A stretch of 17,907 bases of DNA, taken from assembly GCA_004295885.1 (NCBI GenBank), contig SEDG01000034.1, positions 1 to 17,907 of the forward strand, read 5' to 3'. Position 1 is the stretch's first letter; the number at the start of each line of letters is the position of its first letter. Source of the stretch: Pedobacter sp. GTDB taxonomy: Bacteria > Bacteroidota > Bacteroidia > Sphingobacteriales > Sphingobacteriaceae. Shown piece after piece: positions 8,075 to 15,235 of this stretch. Below the pieces are notes generated by a model. It ran no database searches, was not told where the DNA came from, and worked only from the letters and a program-made list of their open reading frames with translations. A program made the position numbers and the translations under genes.

Positions 8075-8923
8075 TTAGTTAGTTACATCAACTAACTCAA
8101 TATCGAAATCTAAAACTGAACTTGCAGGAATATTTGCTTGGGCAGTAAGTCCATACCCTAAATCTGAAGGAACAAAAATTCTAACTTTAGCTCCCTTTTG
8201 CATTCCCAATAAAACTTCCCATCCCTTTATTAAACTTACTAATGGTGATGAAATAGTATTCTCACCACTTGTATCGAAAACTGTTCCATTTAATGTCCGA
8301 CCAGTATATTTCACAACAATTGTTGAAGATATATCAACAGTTTCTCCCTTACCTCGAGTAATTGGAATATAGTAAACTCGCAATGGGCTTTTAGTTGCCG
8401 CTAGTCCTTTTGCAGCCAGGAAATCAACGATTCGCTTATCATCTATTTGCCATTGAGTAGGTAAAATATCAGTAGCAATATCAGAAATAATTACTTCGTT
8501 AGATGGAACAACACCAGTTCCATTTTTACCATAGGCTAAATACGACGGTAAAATCACACGTACTTTCGATCCTCTATTAACTCCAGCCAACGCTGTCCTG
8601 TAAGCTTCTGGACTTAAATACCCAAGATAGGTACCTTCATTATAATAAGCTTTTGTAGCATAGTAATTCTCACCTGTAAGAGAAGATATACTTAGATTAT
8701 ACAGGACTGAATCTTTATTTAACATAGGCGCACCGGTTCCTTGAGTTATTGTTTGAAAATAAAAACCTGAAGGATCTTTAGTCATCGTTAGGTTATTCTT
8801 TTTAATGTATGCCTGAATTTTAGCATCATCTATCCTTTCTATAGATTCATACTCCTTTTTACAAGAGTTAAAAAGAATCATCATGCCCAACAAGGCCAAA
8901 GTGTATGTAGTTATTTTGCGCAT
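8075..8923 (-). CDS. Lipoprotein with two FKBP-type peptidyl-prolyl isomerase domains
   Basis: This predicted exported protein-folding helper has 282 residues. A lipoprotein signal peptide (MRKITTYTLALLGMMILFNSC) places the lipidated cysteine at 21, followed by KKE. Two FKBP-like repeats follow. The second (about 145-282) keeps most active-site positions: VKYTGRTLNGTVFD, KGWEVLLGMQKG, SDLGYG and VLDFDIEL. The first (about 30-140) keeps the SYLAYG loop but lacks the FD pair and the tryptophan, so it is probably not catalytic. I chose the ATG at 8923 because it begins the signal peptide directly. An in-frame ATG at 8941 overlaps the upstream gene and would add six residues. It is cotranscribed with the single-domain FKBP gene upstream, probably by a partial duplication. 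Confidence 0.85.
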   Translation of the reverse strand: MRKITTYTLALLGMMILFNSCKKEYESIERIDDAKIQAYIKKNNLTMTKDPSGFYFQTITQGTGAPMLNKDSVLYNLSISSLTGENYYATKAYYNEGTYLGYLSPEAYRTALAGVNRGSKVRVILPSYLAYGKNGTGVVPSNEVIISDIATDILPTQWQIDDKRIVDFLAAKGLAATKSPLRVYYIPITRGKGETVDISSTIVVKYTGRTLNGTVFDTSGENTISSPLVSLIKGWEVLLGMQKGAKVRIFVPSDLGYGLTAQANIPASSVLDFDIELVDVTN

Positions 8924-8930
8924 TTTTATA

Positions 8931-9395
8931 TTATTGTGCATTGATTAAGTCAATTGTGAAGTCTAGAACCGCATTTTTTGGAATGCCCGCTCCTGGAGAT
9001 GTATTACCGTAGGCTAGAGCAGAAGGAATGATCAACCTGATTCTACCGCCTTTCTGTATCAATGGAATACCGATTTGCCATCCCTGTATTAAATTACCTA
9101 AAGGGAACGAATTGTTTCCTTTATCAAAACCAGTTCCATTTAAAAGTTTTCCCTCGTAATTTACCGTAACAGTGGTCGATGAAGTGAAATTCGTATTCCC
9201 TGAACCTGGAGCTAAAATTTGATAATATAGTCCAGAACTATGTTTTACAGCAACTATACTATTTTTAGCTATAAAATCTACTATTAATCCGTCGTCGGTT
9301 TTCGCCTGCTTTTCTGCATCATATGAATCTTTTTTACATGCAGAGAATGCTCCAACAATTAAAAAAAGACCAATTATCATTCTGGTTTTTAACAT
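8931..9395 (-). CDS. FKBP-type peptidyl-prolyl isomerase lipoprotein
   Basis: This 154-residue predicted lipoprotein has a signal peptide ending GAFSAC (lipidated Cys20, followed by KKD), so it probably sits in the periplasm or outer membrane. One FKBP domain occupies about residues 50-154. The usual active-site residues are present: VNYEGKLLNGTGFD (Y and FD), NSFPLGNLIQGW (F and W), SALAYGN (Y) and AVLDFTIDL (F). The stop codon is separated by seven bases from the next FKBP gene. Its promoter is so close that a start at 9395 leaves almost no leader; the next ATG (9380, MIIGLFLI) would still give a signal peptide and a leader of about 17 nt. Confidence 0.9.
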   Translation of the reverse strand: MLKTRMIIGLFLIVGAFSACKKDSYDAEKQAKTDDGLIVDFIAKNSIVAVKHSSGLYYQILAPGSGNTNFTSSTTVTVNYEGKLLNGTGFDKGNNSFPLGNLIQGWQIGIPLIQKGGRIRLIIPSALAYGNTSPGAGIPKNAVLDFTIDLINAQ

Positions 9396-9402
9396 AATTG
9401 CA

Positions 9403-9433
9403 CAAAAATAAGCTTTTATTGCTGATAGCGCAA
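9403..9433 (-). promoter_or_regulatory. Promoter of the FKBP gene pair
   Basis: On the minus strand the -7 box TATTTTTG (9403-9410) matches TAnnTTTG exactly, and TTG (9431-9433) lies 20 bases upstream. The expected start site is about 9396-9398, next to the ATG at 9395, which implies a near-leaderless transcript or use of the ATG at 9380. Confidence 0.7.
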
Positions 9434-9484
9434 TTTTTAACCAAATTTAACAAATGAGGGATACGCGGGTGGCAGGAATAGAGA

Positions 9485-9527
9485 ATGGGAAATAGTGAAT
9501 CGGCTACACCTATTCCCTATTTCCCAT
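9485..9527. repeat. Inverted word repeat downstream of acyl-CoA dehydrogenase
   Basis: ATGGGAAATAGTGAAT (9485-9500) is the inverse complement of ATTCCCTATTTCCCAT (9512-9527) with 15 of 16 positions matching and an 11-base loop. On the minus strand the purine-rich arm follows the acyl-CoA dehydrogenase stop codon (9544) through GAGGGGAGAAAAGG. It could fold in the RNA as a long hairpin, but lacks a T-run, so intrinsic termination is uncertain. Confidence 0.8.
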
Positions 9528-9543
9528 TTCCTTTTCTCCCCTC

Positions 9544-11334
9544 TTAAAAGATATATTTATTCGCTTCTATAATTTGTTGCGCAACATTCTGACGAGCTTG
9601 TTTCACATTAAATGGTTCCATTTTAGTAAACCTACGTAAACCAACCAACATCATTCGTTGTTCATCGCCTTCTGCAAATGCCCATAACGCTTCTTTCCCC
9701 GCTTTATTCGTGCCATCAACAGCTTCTACGAAATAGATTTTCATCATATCGATTTGGCCTTTACAAGCTTCTTCACCTTTTAATGAAACTAGTTTCTCTG
9801 TTCTTAGCATAGCTGATTCGGCGATGTAAACATAGCTTGCCATATCGGCGATGTTCATTAAAATTTCTTGTTCTTTAGATAAACTCATCATCAGCTTCTG
9901 AACCGCAGCTCCCGCTACCATCAAAGTTGCCTTTTTAAGATTTGAGATGATTTTCTTTTCTGCGGCAAATAAGGTCGTATCCTCTTCTCCAAAATCAGGA
10001 ATGGACATCAGCTCTGCTGCGACTGCTGTTGCCGCAGTCATCAAATCTAGCTCGCCTTTCATTGCACGTTTTAACATCATGTCAACTGTTAAAAGTCTGT
10101 TGATTTCGTTTGTGCCTTCGAAAATTCTGTTGATACGAGCATCACGGTAAGCCCTATCCATTGGCGCATCAGCACTAAAGCCCATACCACCATAGATTTG
10201 AACACCTTCGTCAGTTACATAATCCAATACTTCAGATCCCCAAACCTTTAAAATTGCACATTCTACGGCAAATTGCTCAGTAGATTTCAGTTTTGCTTTA
10301 CCCGCATCCATTCCTCCAGCAACGAGCTCTTCATAAGCATCATCAATGTTTTGTCCAGCTCTATAATTTGCAGATTCTACAGCATAAATTTTTGCTGCCA
10401 TCTCGGCGATTTTAAATCTGATCGCACCATATTTAGAAATCGGTCTATCAAATTGTATACGCTCATTTGAATAATTTACCGCTTGGTTTAAAACTTCTCT
10501 ACTGCCACCAATTGCAGCTGCAGATAATTTAATACGTCCGATATTTAAAATATTTACCGCTATTTTGAAGCCATTTTCCCTATCAGAAAGCATATTCTCA
10601 ACTGGCACGTGGCAGTCGTTAAAAAACACTTGACGAGTTGAAGAACCTTTGATACCCATTTTATGTTCTTCTGGATTCATCGTTATGCCACCAAAATCTT
10701 TTTCTACAATAAATGCAGTTAAGTTTTTGTCATCATCAATTTTTGCAAAAACGATAAAGATATCAGCAAAACCCCCATTGGTGATCCACATTTTTTGCCC
10801 GTTGATGACATAGTGCTTTCCATCTTCGGTTAACTTGGCCTTAGTTTTACCAGAGTTGGCATCGGAACCAGAATTTGGTTCAGTTAAGCAGTAAGAAGCT
10901 TTATATTCCCCTGTCCCCAACTTAGGAATATACTTAGCCTTTTGCTCTTCATTACCATAATAAAGGATTGGCAAAGTACCAATTCCGGTATGAGCAGAAA
11001 GCGCAACAGCAAATGAGTGACCAGCACCGCAAACATCAGCCACCAACATAGAGGTGTTAAAGTTTTTACCAAACCCTCCATATTCTTCAGGAATAGAAAC
11101 TCCCAAGATACCTAGTTCACCAGCTTTATCCATCAATGATGGCATTAAACCTTCTTCTTGCGTATCAATCCTATCTAAAATTGGATTAATCTCTTGCGTT
11201 AAAAAATCGCGACATGTTTGCGCAATCATTCGTTGCTCTTCATCAAATTCTTCAGGAATAAATACATCCTGGTAAGTGGTTTCAGTAATTAAGAACTCGC
11301 CACCTTTAATTGTTTTTTTGTCTGTAGTTTCCAT
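9544..11334 (-). CDS. Acyl-CoA dehydrogenase (long/very-long-chain type)
   Basis: This FAD enzyme catalyses the first step of beta-oxidation, acyl-CoA to trans-2-enoyl-CoA. The 596-residue length fits the larger VLCAD/ACAD9-like class with an extra C-terminal helical domain rather than the 380-residue short-chain class. In order there are an N-terminal helical domain (to about 150, with LGILGVSIPEEYGGFG), a middle beta domain with ASYCLTEPNSGSDANS and KMWITNGGFADIF, and a C-terminal domain with QFDRPISKYGAIRFKIAEMA. VQIYGGMGFSADAPMDRAYR then leads to FEGTNEINR, whose Glu (E406) is the probable catalytic base. I chose the ATG at 11334 (METTDKK). The open frame to 11376 would be translated from a repeat arm. 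It is the last gene of the MarR-led operon. Confidence 0.93.
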   Translation of the reverse strand: METTDKKTIKGGEFLITETTYQDVFIPEEFDEEQRMIAQTCRDFLTQEINPILDRIDTQEEGLMPSLMDKAGELGILGVSIPEEYGGFGKNFNTSMLVADVCGAGHSFAVALSAHTGIGTLPILYYGNEEQKAKYIPKLGTGEYKASYCLTEPNSGSDANSGKTKAKLTEDGKHYVINGQKMWITNGGFADIFIVFAKIDDDKNLTAFIVEKDFGGITMNPEEHKMGIKGSSTRQVFFNDCHVPVENMLSDRENGFKIAVNILNIGRIKLSAAAIGGSREVLNQAVNYSNERIQFDRPISKYGAIRFKIAEMAAKIYAVESANYRAGQNIDDAYEELVAGGMDAGKAKLKSTEQFAVECAILKVWGSEVLDYVTDEGVQIYGGMGFSADAPMDRAYRDARINRIFEGTNEINRLLTVDMMLKRAMKGELDLMTAATAVAAELMSIPDFGEEDTTLFAAEKKIISNLKKATLMVAGAAVQKLMMSLSKEQEILMNIADMASYVYIAESAMLRTEKLVSLKGEEACKGQIDMMKIYFVEAVDGTNKAGKEALWAFAEGDEQRMMLVGLRRFTKMEPFNVKQARQNVAQQIIEANKYIF

Positions 11335-11340
11335 ACTATA

Positions 11341-11374
11341 ATGATTAAAGAGCAAGGAGCAAGGATTAAAGACC
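11341..11374. repeat. Repeat arm A1 (AAGGAGCAAGGA family)
   Basis: This 34-base purine-rich tract on the plus strand contains the 20-mer CAAGGAGCAAGGATTAAAGA (11353-11372). It matches arm A2 (12975-13008) at 30 of 34 positions in the same orientation. The 20-mer also occurs exactly, inverted, in arm B2 (13059-13078). In the operon sense it is a pyrimidine-rich leader ending seven bases before the acyl-CoA dehydrogenase ATG. Confidence 0.9.
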
Positions 11375-11393
11375 AAGCAGCCTACCCGATGTT

Positions 11394-11744
11394 TTATAAA
11401 AGTGTCTTTTTAAAAGTTGAAATCTTCTTTTGTAGTTGTATTATATCAAGCGTCAATTTTTCTATACCTATTTGATTTAAAAAATTCAAGTCAATAGACA
11501 ACTGTAATTGTGTTTCTAGTTCAAATAAGGAGCCCAATGAGATTGAAAGAAAATGCGCAAACTCTTTATTTGAAGACCTTGAAGAACCTTCAGCAATATT
11601 AGAGGGAACTGAGATTGAACACCTAGAAATCTGAGAGATTAGACCAAACTTTTCTGAGGATGGAAAGCTATTTAAAACCAAATAAACTGATTTCGCAATT
11701 TTCATTCCCTCTTGCCAAATCTGCAATTGTCTAAAGTTATGCAT
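11394..11744 (-). CDS. Four-helix-bundle protein, 23S rRNA IVP / Avd-like family
   Basis: This small cytoplasmic protein of 116 residues has the layout of the TIGR02436/PF05635 family. The N-terminus MHNFRQLQIWQEGMKIAKSVY is typical, followed by FPSSEKFGLISQISRCSISV, then PSNIAEGSSRSSNKEFAHFL, an acidic helix with SLFELETQLQLS, and a C-terminal helix with LQLQKKIS-type spacing. The family is known from intervening sequences in some bacterial 23S rRNA genes and is structurally related to Avd of diversity-generating retroelements; its function when standing alone is not established. Here it sits between thiolase and acyl-CoA dehydrogenase in the operon direction, but has no obvious metabolic link to them. 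It is bracketed by inverted repeat arms A1 and B1 that share the exact 12-mer AAGGAGCAAGGA, suggesting it arrived as a cassette (inference). Confidence 0.85.
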   Translation of the reverse strand: MHNFRQLQIWQEGMKIAKSVYLVLNSFPSSEKFGLISQISRCSISVPSNIAEGSSRSSNKEFAHFLSISLGSLFELETQLQLSIDLNFLNQIGIEKLTLDIIQLQKKISTFKKTLL

Positions 11745-11766
11745 CCTATTTTGCGCAATTTGTCAT

Positions 11767-11796
11767 TGTTCCTTGCTCCTTTATCCTTATTCTTTA
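11767..11796. repeat. Repeat arm B1 (AAGGAGCAAGGA family, inverted)
   Basis: On the minus strand this tract begins at the thiolase stop codon itself (TAAAGAATAAGG) and contains AAGGAGCAAGGA followed by ACAA. It is inverted relative to arm A1 and shares the exact 12-mer with it. Together they bracket the four-helix-bundle gene. Confidence 0.85.
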
Positions 11797-12969
11797 AAAA
11801 ACCTCAAACACTCCTGCTGCTCCCTGCCCTGTTCCCACACACATCGTTACCATTCCGTACTTTTTGTTTTGTCTTTTTAGTTCGTTAAATATTTGTACGG
11901 ACAGTTTCGCTCCCGTGCAACCTAGCGGGTGACCTAAAGCTATCGCCCCACCATTCACATTGATTTTACTTTGGTCTAAGCCTAACGTTCTGATGATGGC
12001 TAAAGATTGAGAAGCAAATGCCTCGTTCAATTCAATTAAATCCATATCGTCTTGCTTTAAACCAGCTTGTTTTAATGCTTTTGGAATAGCTTCAATCGGG
12101 CCAATACCCATAATTCTTGGTGGAACACCTGCAACACCATAGCTAACCAAACGAGCAATTGGCTCTGCACCTAGTTCTTTCATTTTCTTTTCAGAAACGA
12201 CTAAAACGAATGCCGCACCATCTGATGTTTGCGAAGAGTTACCAGCCGTGATTACGCCATTAGCAGCAAAAACTGGTTTTAATTTGGCCAAAGCTGCAAC
12301 CGTTGTATCCGCTCTCGGACCTTCATCCGTATCTACTACATAAGAGCGAGTTTGTTTTTTCATATTCGCATCTAGGTAGTTTTCATTGATGGTAATCGGC
12401 AACACTCCTGCTTTTAGATGTCCATTTTTTATCGCTTCAATCGCTTTTTTATGTGAGTTAAAAGAAAACTCATCTTGATCTTCTCTATTTACATTGTATT
12501 CTTTGGCAACCGCTTCGGCAGTTAAACCCATTCCCCAGTACCAGTCTGGATTAGTTTTGGCAACCTCCGGATTTGGAACCAATTTCCATCCACCAAATGG
12601 CATACCCGACATTACCTCTACACCACCAGCAACAATACAATCTGCCATTCCAGCTTTAATTTTTGCCACAGCTGTTGCAATAGTATCTAAACCCGATGCA
12701 CAATAACGGTTAATGGTAACACCTGGAACTTTATCAGTATCCAAGCCCATTAGCGAAATCATTCGGGCAATATTCAAGCCTTGCTCTGCCTCTGGTGTAG
12801 CATTACCTACAATTACATCATCAATTTGCTCTTTATCCAAATTCGGAACCGAAGCCACCAATTCCCTAATTACATTTGCCGCCAATTCATCAGCTCTTGT
12901 AAAACGAAATACACCTCGTGGCGCTTTCCCCACTGCTGTTCTAAGTCCTGCTATTATATATGCTTCCAT
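11794..12969 (-). CDS. fadA: Acetyl-CoA C-acyltransferase (3-ketoacyl-CoA thiolase)
   Basis: This thiolase catalyses the last step of beta-oxidation, cleaving 3-ketoacyl-CoA with CoA to give acetyl-CoA. The 391 residues are the normal length. The nucleophilic cysteine is in INRYCASGLDTIA (Cys90), the catalytic histidine in GGAIALGHPLGCTGAK (His347), and the second acid/base cysteine in MCVGTGQGAAG (Cys377). The conserved GNSSQTSDGAA and LNEAFASQ motifs are also present. The gene is intact. It follows the 3-hydroxyacyl-CoA dehydrogenase/enoyl-CoA hydratase gene, as in classical fadBA pairs. Repeat arms of one family lie at both ends: B1 starts at its stop codon and A2 ends five bases before its start codon. 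Confidence 0.95.
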   Translation of the reverse strand: MEAYIIAGLRTAVGKAPRGVFRFTRADELAANVIRELVASVPNLDKEQIDDVIVGNATPEAEQGLNIARMISLMGLDTDKVPGVTINRYCASGLDTIATAVAKIKAGMADCIVAGGVEVMSGMPFGGWKLVPNPEVAKTNPDWYWGMGLTAEAVAKEYNVNREDQDEFSFNSHKKAIEAIKNGHLKAGVLPITINENYLDANMKKQTRSYVVDTDEGPRADTTVAALAKLKPVFAANGVITAGNSSQTSDGAAFVLVVSEKKMKELGAEPIARLVSYGVAGVPPRIMGIGPIEAIPKALKQAGLKQDDMDLIELNEAFASQSLAIIRTLGLDQSKINVNGGAIALGHPLGCTGAKLSVQIFNELKRQNKKYGMVTMCVGTGQGAAGVFEVF

Positions 12970-12974
12970 TTTAT

Positions 12975-13008
12975 ATGATTAAAGATTAAGGAACAAGGAT
13001 CAAAGACC
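12975..13008. repeat. Repeat arm A2 (AAGGAACAAGGA family)
   Basis: This 34-base tract is 30/34 identical to arm A1 and in the same orientation, at the same position relative to the downstream start codon (here thiolase). It contains AAGGAACAAGGA on the plus strand, matched exactly but inverted in arm B2. Confidence 0.9.
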
Positions 13009-13056
13009 ACATTTCCTAATCAATTTTATCTTTTTTAATTCATCTTTAAAGCTCCA

Positions 13057-13090
13057 GATCTTTAATCCTTGCTCCTTGTTCCTTTTTCTA
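13057..13090. repeat. Repeat arm B2 (AAGGAGCAAGGA family, inverted)
   Basis: On the minus strand this purine-rich tract starts four bases after the stop codon of the hydratase fragment and contains both AAGGAACAAGGA and AAGGAGCAAGGA followed by TTAAAGATC. With arm A2 it encloses 48 bases (13009-13056) in which I see no gene. The pair looks like a gene-less counterpart of the A1-B1 cassette. Confidence 0.9.
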
Positions 13091-13091
13091 A

Positions 13092-13811
13092 TTAATTCCT
13101 CAAAGGTTTCCCTTTCGTTACTATACTCTGTATTCTTTCTAGAGTCTTCCTCTCTCCGCAAAGAGATAAAAAGGCTTCTCTTTCTAAATCCAAAAGGTAT
13201 TGTTCTGTAACTTCTGTTGGCGATGATAGATCTCCACCGCACATTACCCAGCCTAATTTCTCTGAGATTTTTTTATCGTGTTCTGAAATATAACCTCCAG
13301 AATACATTGTGTTTGCACCAGCATAAACAATCCCTAACCCTTGTTTACCTAAAACTTTAATGTCTTTACGCTGAACAGGTTTCGTATAACCTGCCTCTGC
13401 CAGTTCAATTGCCTTAGCCTTAGCATCGGCAATTAAACGGCTTCTGTTCATGCTAATGGCATATTTGTCTTTTTGTAGGTAGCCTAATTCAAAGGCTTCA
13501 ACTGCAGAAGTAGAAACTTTAGCCATTCCAATGGTCAAAAAGCGATCTTTCATTGTATTCTGTACAATTTGGTCTGCTTTGTATTCGTCTGACGCACGTA
13601 AAGCAAACTCCTTACTTCCGCCGCCACCGGGAATAACACCTACTCCAAACTCTACCAAACCCATATAAGTTTCTGCATTTAACTGCACAAAATCAGCGTG
13701 TAAACTAAATTCGCAGCCACCGCCTAAAGTTAAATTATGAGGAGCAACCACAACTGGAATTGATGAATAGCGTATACGCATCGATGTATTTTGGAACATC
13801 CGAACTGCCAT
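13092..13811 (-). pseudogene. 3' remnant: enoyl-CoA hydratase part of a split FadB-like gene
   Basis: These 239 codons encode the C-terminal half of the crotonase (enoyl-CoA hydratase/isomerase) domain and the family tail. Visible motifs are SSIPVVVAPHNLTLGGGCEF, YMGLVEFGVGVIPGGGGSKE, KPVQRKDIKVLGKQGLG and the characteristic end GKPLRN. Together with the preceding gene it should be one protein of about 800 residues. The reading frame changes at about 13812-13816, and the first half of the hydratase domain, including the oxyanion-hole segment (SAGAN-like motif in relatives), is absent. Restart at the ATG at 13811 is possible but would give half a fold, so hydratase activity is unlikely. The comparison with full-length relatives is from memory. 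Confidence 0.8.
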
Positions 13812-15235
13812 ATTTCAAGGATGATAAATTCATCAGTTCCTGGAACAGTTTTGTAGCTTTTCGATGGGATATCATAGTATTTCTTAACTCCATCTTCAAT
13901 TTTATAGAATGAAGCATGTCCAGCAGCCAACATTTCAGTTACCCAGGCTGCTGGTGTGTGACCTAATTGTTTCATCCCATCCAGCGAAGCTTGAATACCA
14001 ACAGCATCCCAAACTTCAAACGGACCTAAATCCCAACCAAAACCTGCTCTCATTGCATCATCAATGCGATACAATTCATCAGAAATTTCTGGAATACGGT
14101 CTGAAACATATTCGAACAAACCAAAAAATGATGCCCTAAATAATTCAGCGGCCTTATCTTTTCCAGTTGCAAAAACTTTCATTCTATCTGCAACTTTCTC
14201 AATGGTTTTAGTCATTTCTAAAGTGGCCGATTTTACTTTTTGCTGTGGACGGTACTCCAGTGTTTTTAAATCAAGCGCTAATATTTCTGTTTTGCCTTCT
14301 GGTGTTTTTGTCTTTTTATAAAAACCTTGTTTCGTTTTATCGCCCAACCAATTGTTGGCTTCCATTTGCTGAACATAGTCTGGAAGTTTGAACAAGTCGT
14401 GAGCTTTATCATTCGGACAATTGTCATATAATCCCTTTGATACTTTAATCATGGTATCTAAACCAACCACATCTGTGGTACGGAAAGTTGCAGATTTTGG
14501 CCTACCTAATGCTGGACCAGTAAATTTATCTACTTCCTCAACGGTTAGTTCCATTTTTTCTACCAAGTGTAATAAGGCCATGATAGAATAAACACCAACT
14601 CTATTCGCTATAAATGCAGGCGTATCCTTACATAAAACCGTTGTTTTACCCAAAAACTTATCACCATAATGCATTAAGAAATCTACCAGTTCTGGTTTAG
14701 TATGTAGAGTCGGAATAATTTCTAACAACCTTAAATAACGAGGTGGATTAAAAAAGTGTGTTCCGCAGAAATTAGCTTTAAAATCATCACTTCTACCCTC
14801 CGCCATCATATGGATTGGAATACCCGATGTGTTCGAAGTTACCAAAGTACCTGGCTTGCGGAATTGCTCTACTTGTTCAAATACTTTCTGCTTGATACCT
14901 AAATTTTCAACTACAACTTCAATTATCCAGTCGTAATTGGCAATTTTAGCCATGTCATCTTCAAAGTTTCCAGTGCTAATTCTTTTTAGAACGCTCTGCG
15001 AATAGATTGGTGACGGGTTTGTTTTAACAGCGGTTTGCAAAGCCGTATTTACGATACGATTTTTTACTGCTGGATGCGTCAAAGCCAATCCTTTTGCCTG
15101 CTCTTCTGCACTCAATTCCTTTGGAGCAATATCTAAAAGCAAAACCTCTACGCCAATATTGGCAAAGTGGCAGGCAATACGAGAACCCATAATGCCCGAG
15201 CCCAAAACAGCTACTTTATTTATTCTTTTCATCAT
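13730..15235 (-). CDS. 3-hydroxyacyl-CoA dehydrogenase part of a split FadB-like protein
   Basis: This open frame of 501 codons encodes the NAD-dependent L-3-hydroxyacyl-CoA dehydrogenase half of a bifunctional beta-oxidation enzyme. The Rossmann motif VAVLGSGIMGSRIACHF has GxGxxG at 12-17. The 3HCDH catalytic pair lies in CGTHFFNPPRYLRLLE (H160, E172), and the C-terminal 3HCDH domain has KDTPAFIANRVGVYS and GLDTM. Sequence resembling the family continues to E474 (TDEFIILE); the last 27 residues are out of frame and meaningless. The dehydrogenase domains are complete, so this half could still be active. The start overlaps the end of the MarR gene by 20 bases; a second ATG three bases on is equally possible. 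It was probably one gene with 13092-13811 before a deletion plus frameshift, or the assembly is wrong. Confidence 0.85.
   Translation of the reverse strand: MMKRINKVAVLGSGIMGSRIACHFANIGVEVLLLDIAPKELSAEEQAKGLALTHPAVKNRIVNTALQTAVKTNPSPIYSQSVLKRISTGNFEDDMAKIANYDWIIEVVVENLGIKQKVFEQVEQFRKPGTLVTSNTSGIPIHMMAEGRSDDFKANFCGTHFFNPPRYLRLLEIIPTLHTKPELVDFLMHYGDKFLGKTTVLCKDTPAFIANRVGVYSIMALLHLVEKMELTVEEVDKFTGPALGRPKSATFRTTDVVGLDTMIKVSKGLYDNCPNDKAHDLFKLPDYVQQMEANNWLGDKTKQGFYKKTKTPEGKTEILALDLKTLEYRPQQKVKSATLEMTKTIEKVADRMKVFATGKDKAAELFRASFFGLFEYVSDRIPEISDELYRIDDAMRAGFGWDLGPFEVWDAVGIQASLDGMKQLGHTPAAWVTEMLAAGHASFYKIEDGVKKYYDIPSKSYKTVPGTDEFIILEIWQFGCSKIHRCVYAIHQFQLWLLLII

Noticed and set aside
11341..11796. Diversity-generating retroelement, because of the Avd-like protein
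   Set aside because: There is no reverse transcriptase and no template/variable repeat pair with adenine-specific differences in the window. The protein family also occurs outside such elements.
13009..13077. LKIWSFKDELKK encoded across arm B2 and the 48-base spacer, resembling the LQIWQ start of the four-helix-bundle protein
   Set aside because: The match is four or five residues, partly within the repeat itself, and no further similarity follows. Too short to call a gene remnant.
13000..13242. 80-codon minus-strand open frame overlapping the hydratase fragment
   Set aside because: It is out of frame with the recognisable hydratase sequence, is rich in Arg, Glu and Lys because it reads a purine-rich tract, and ends inside repeat arms B2 and A2. 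No family resemblance.
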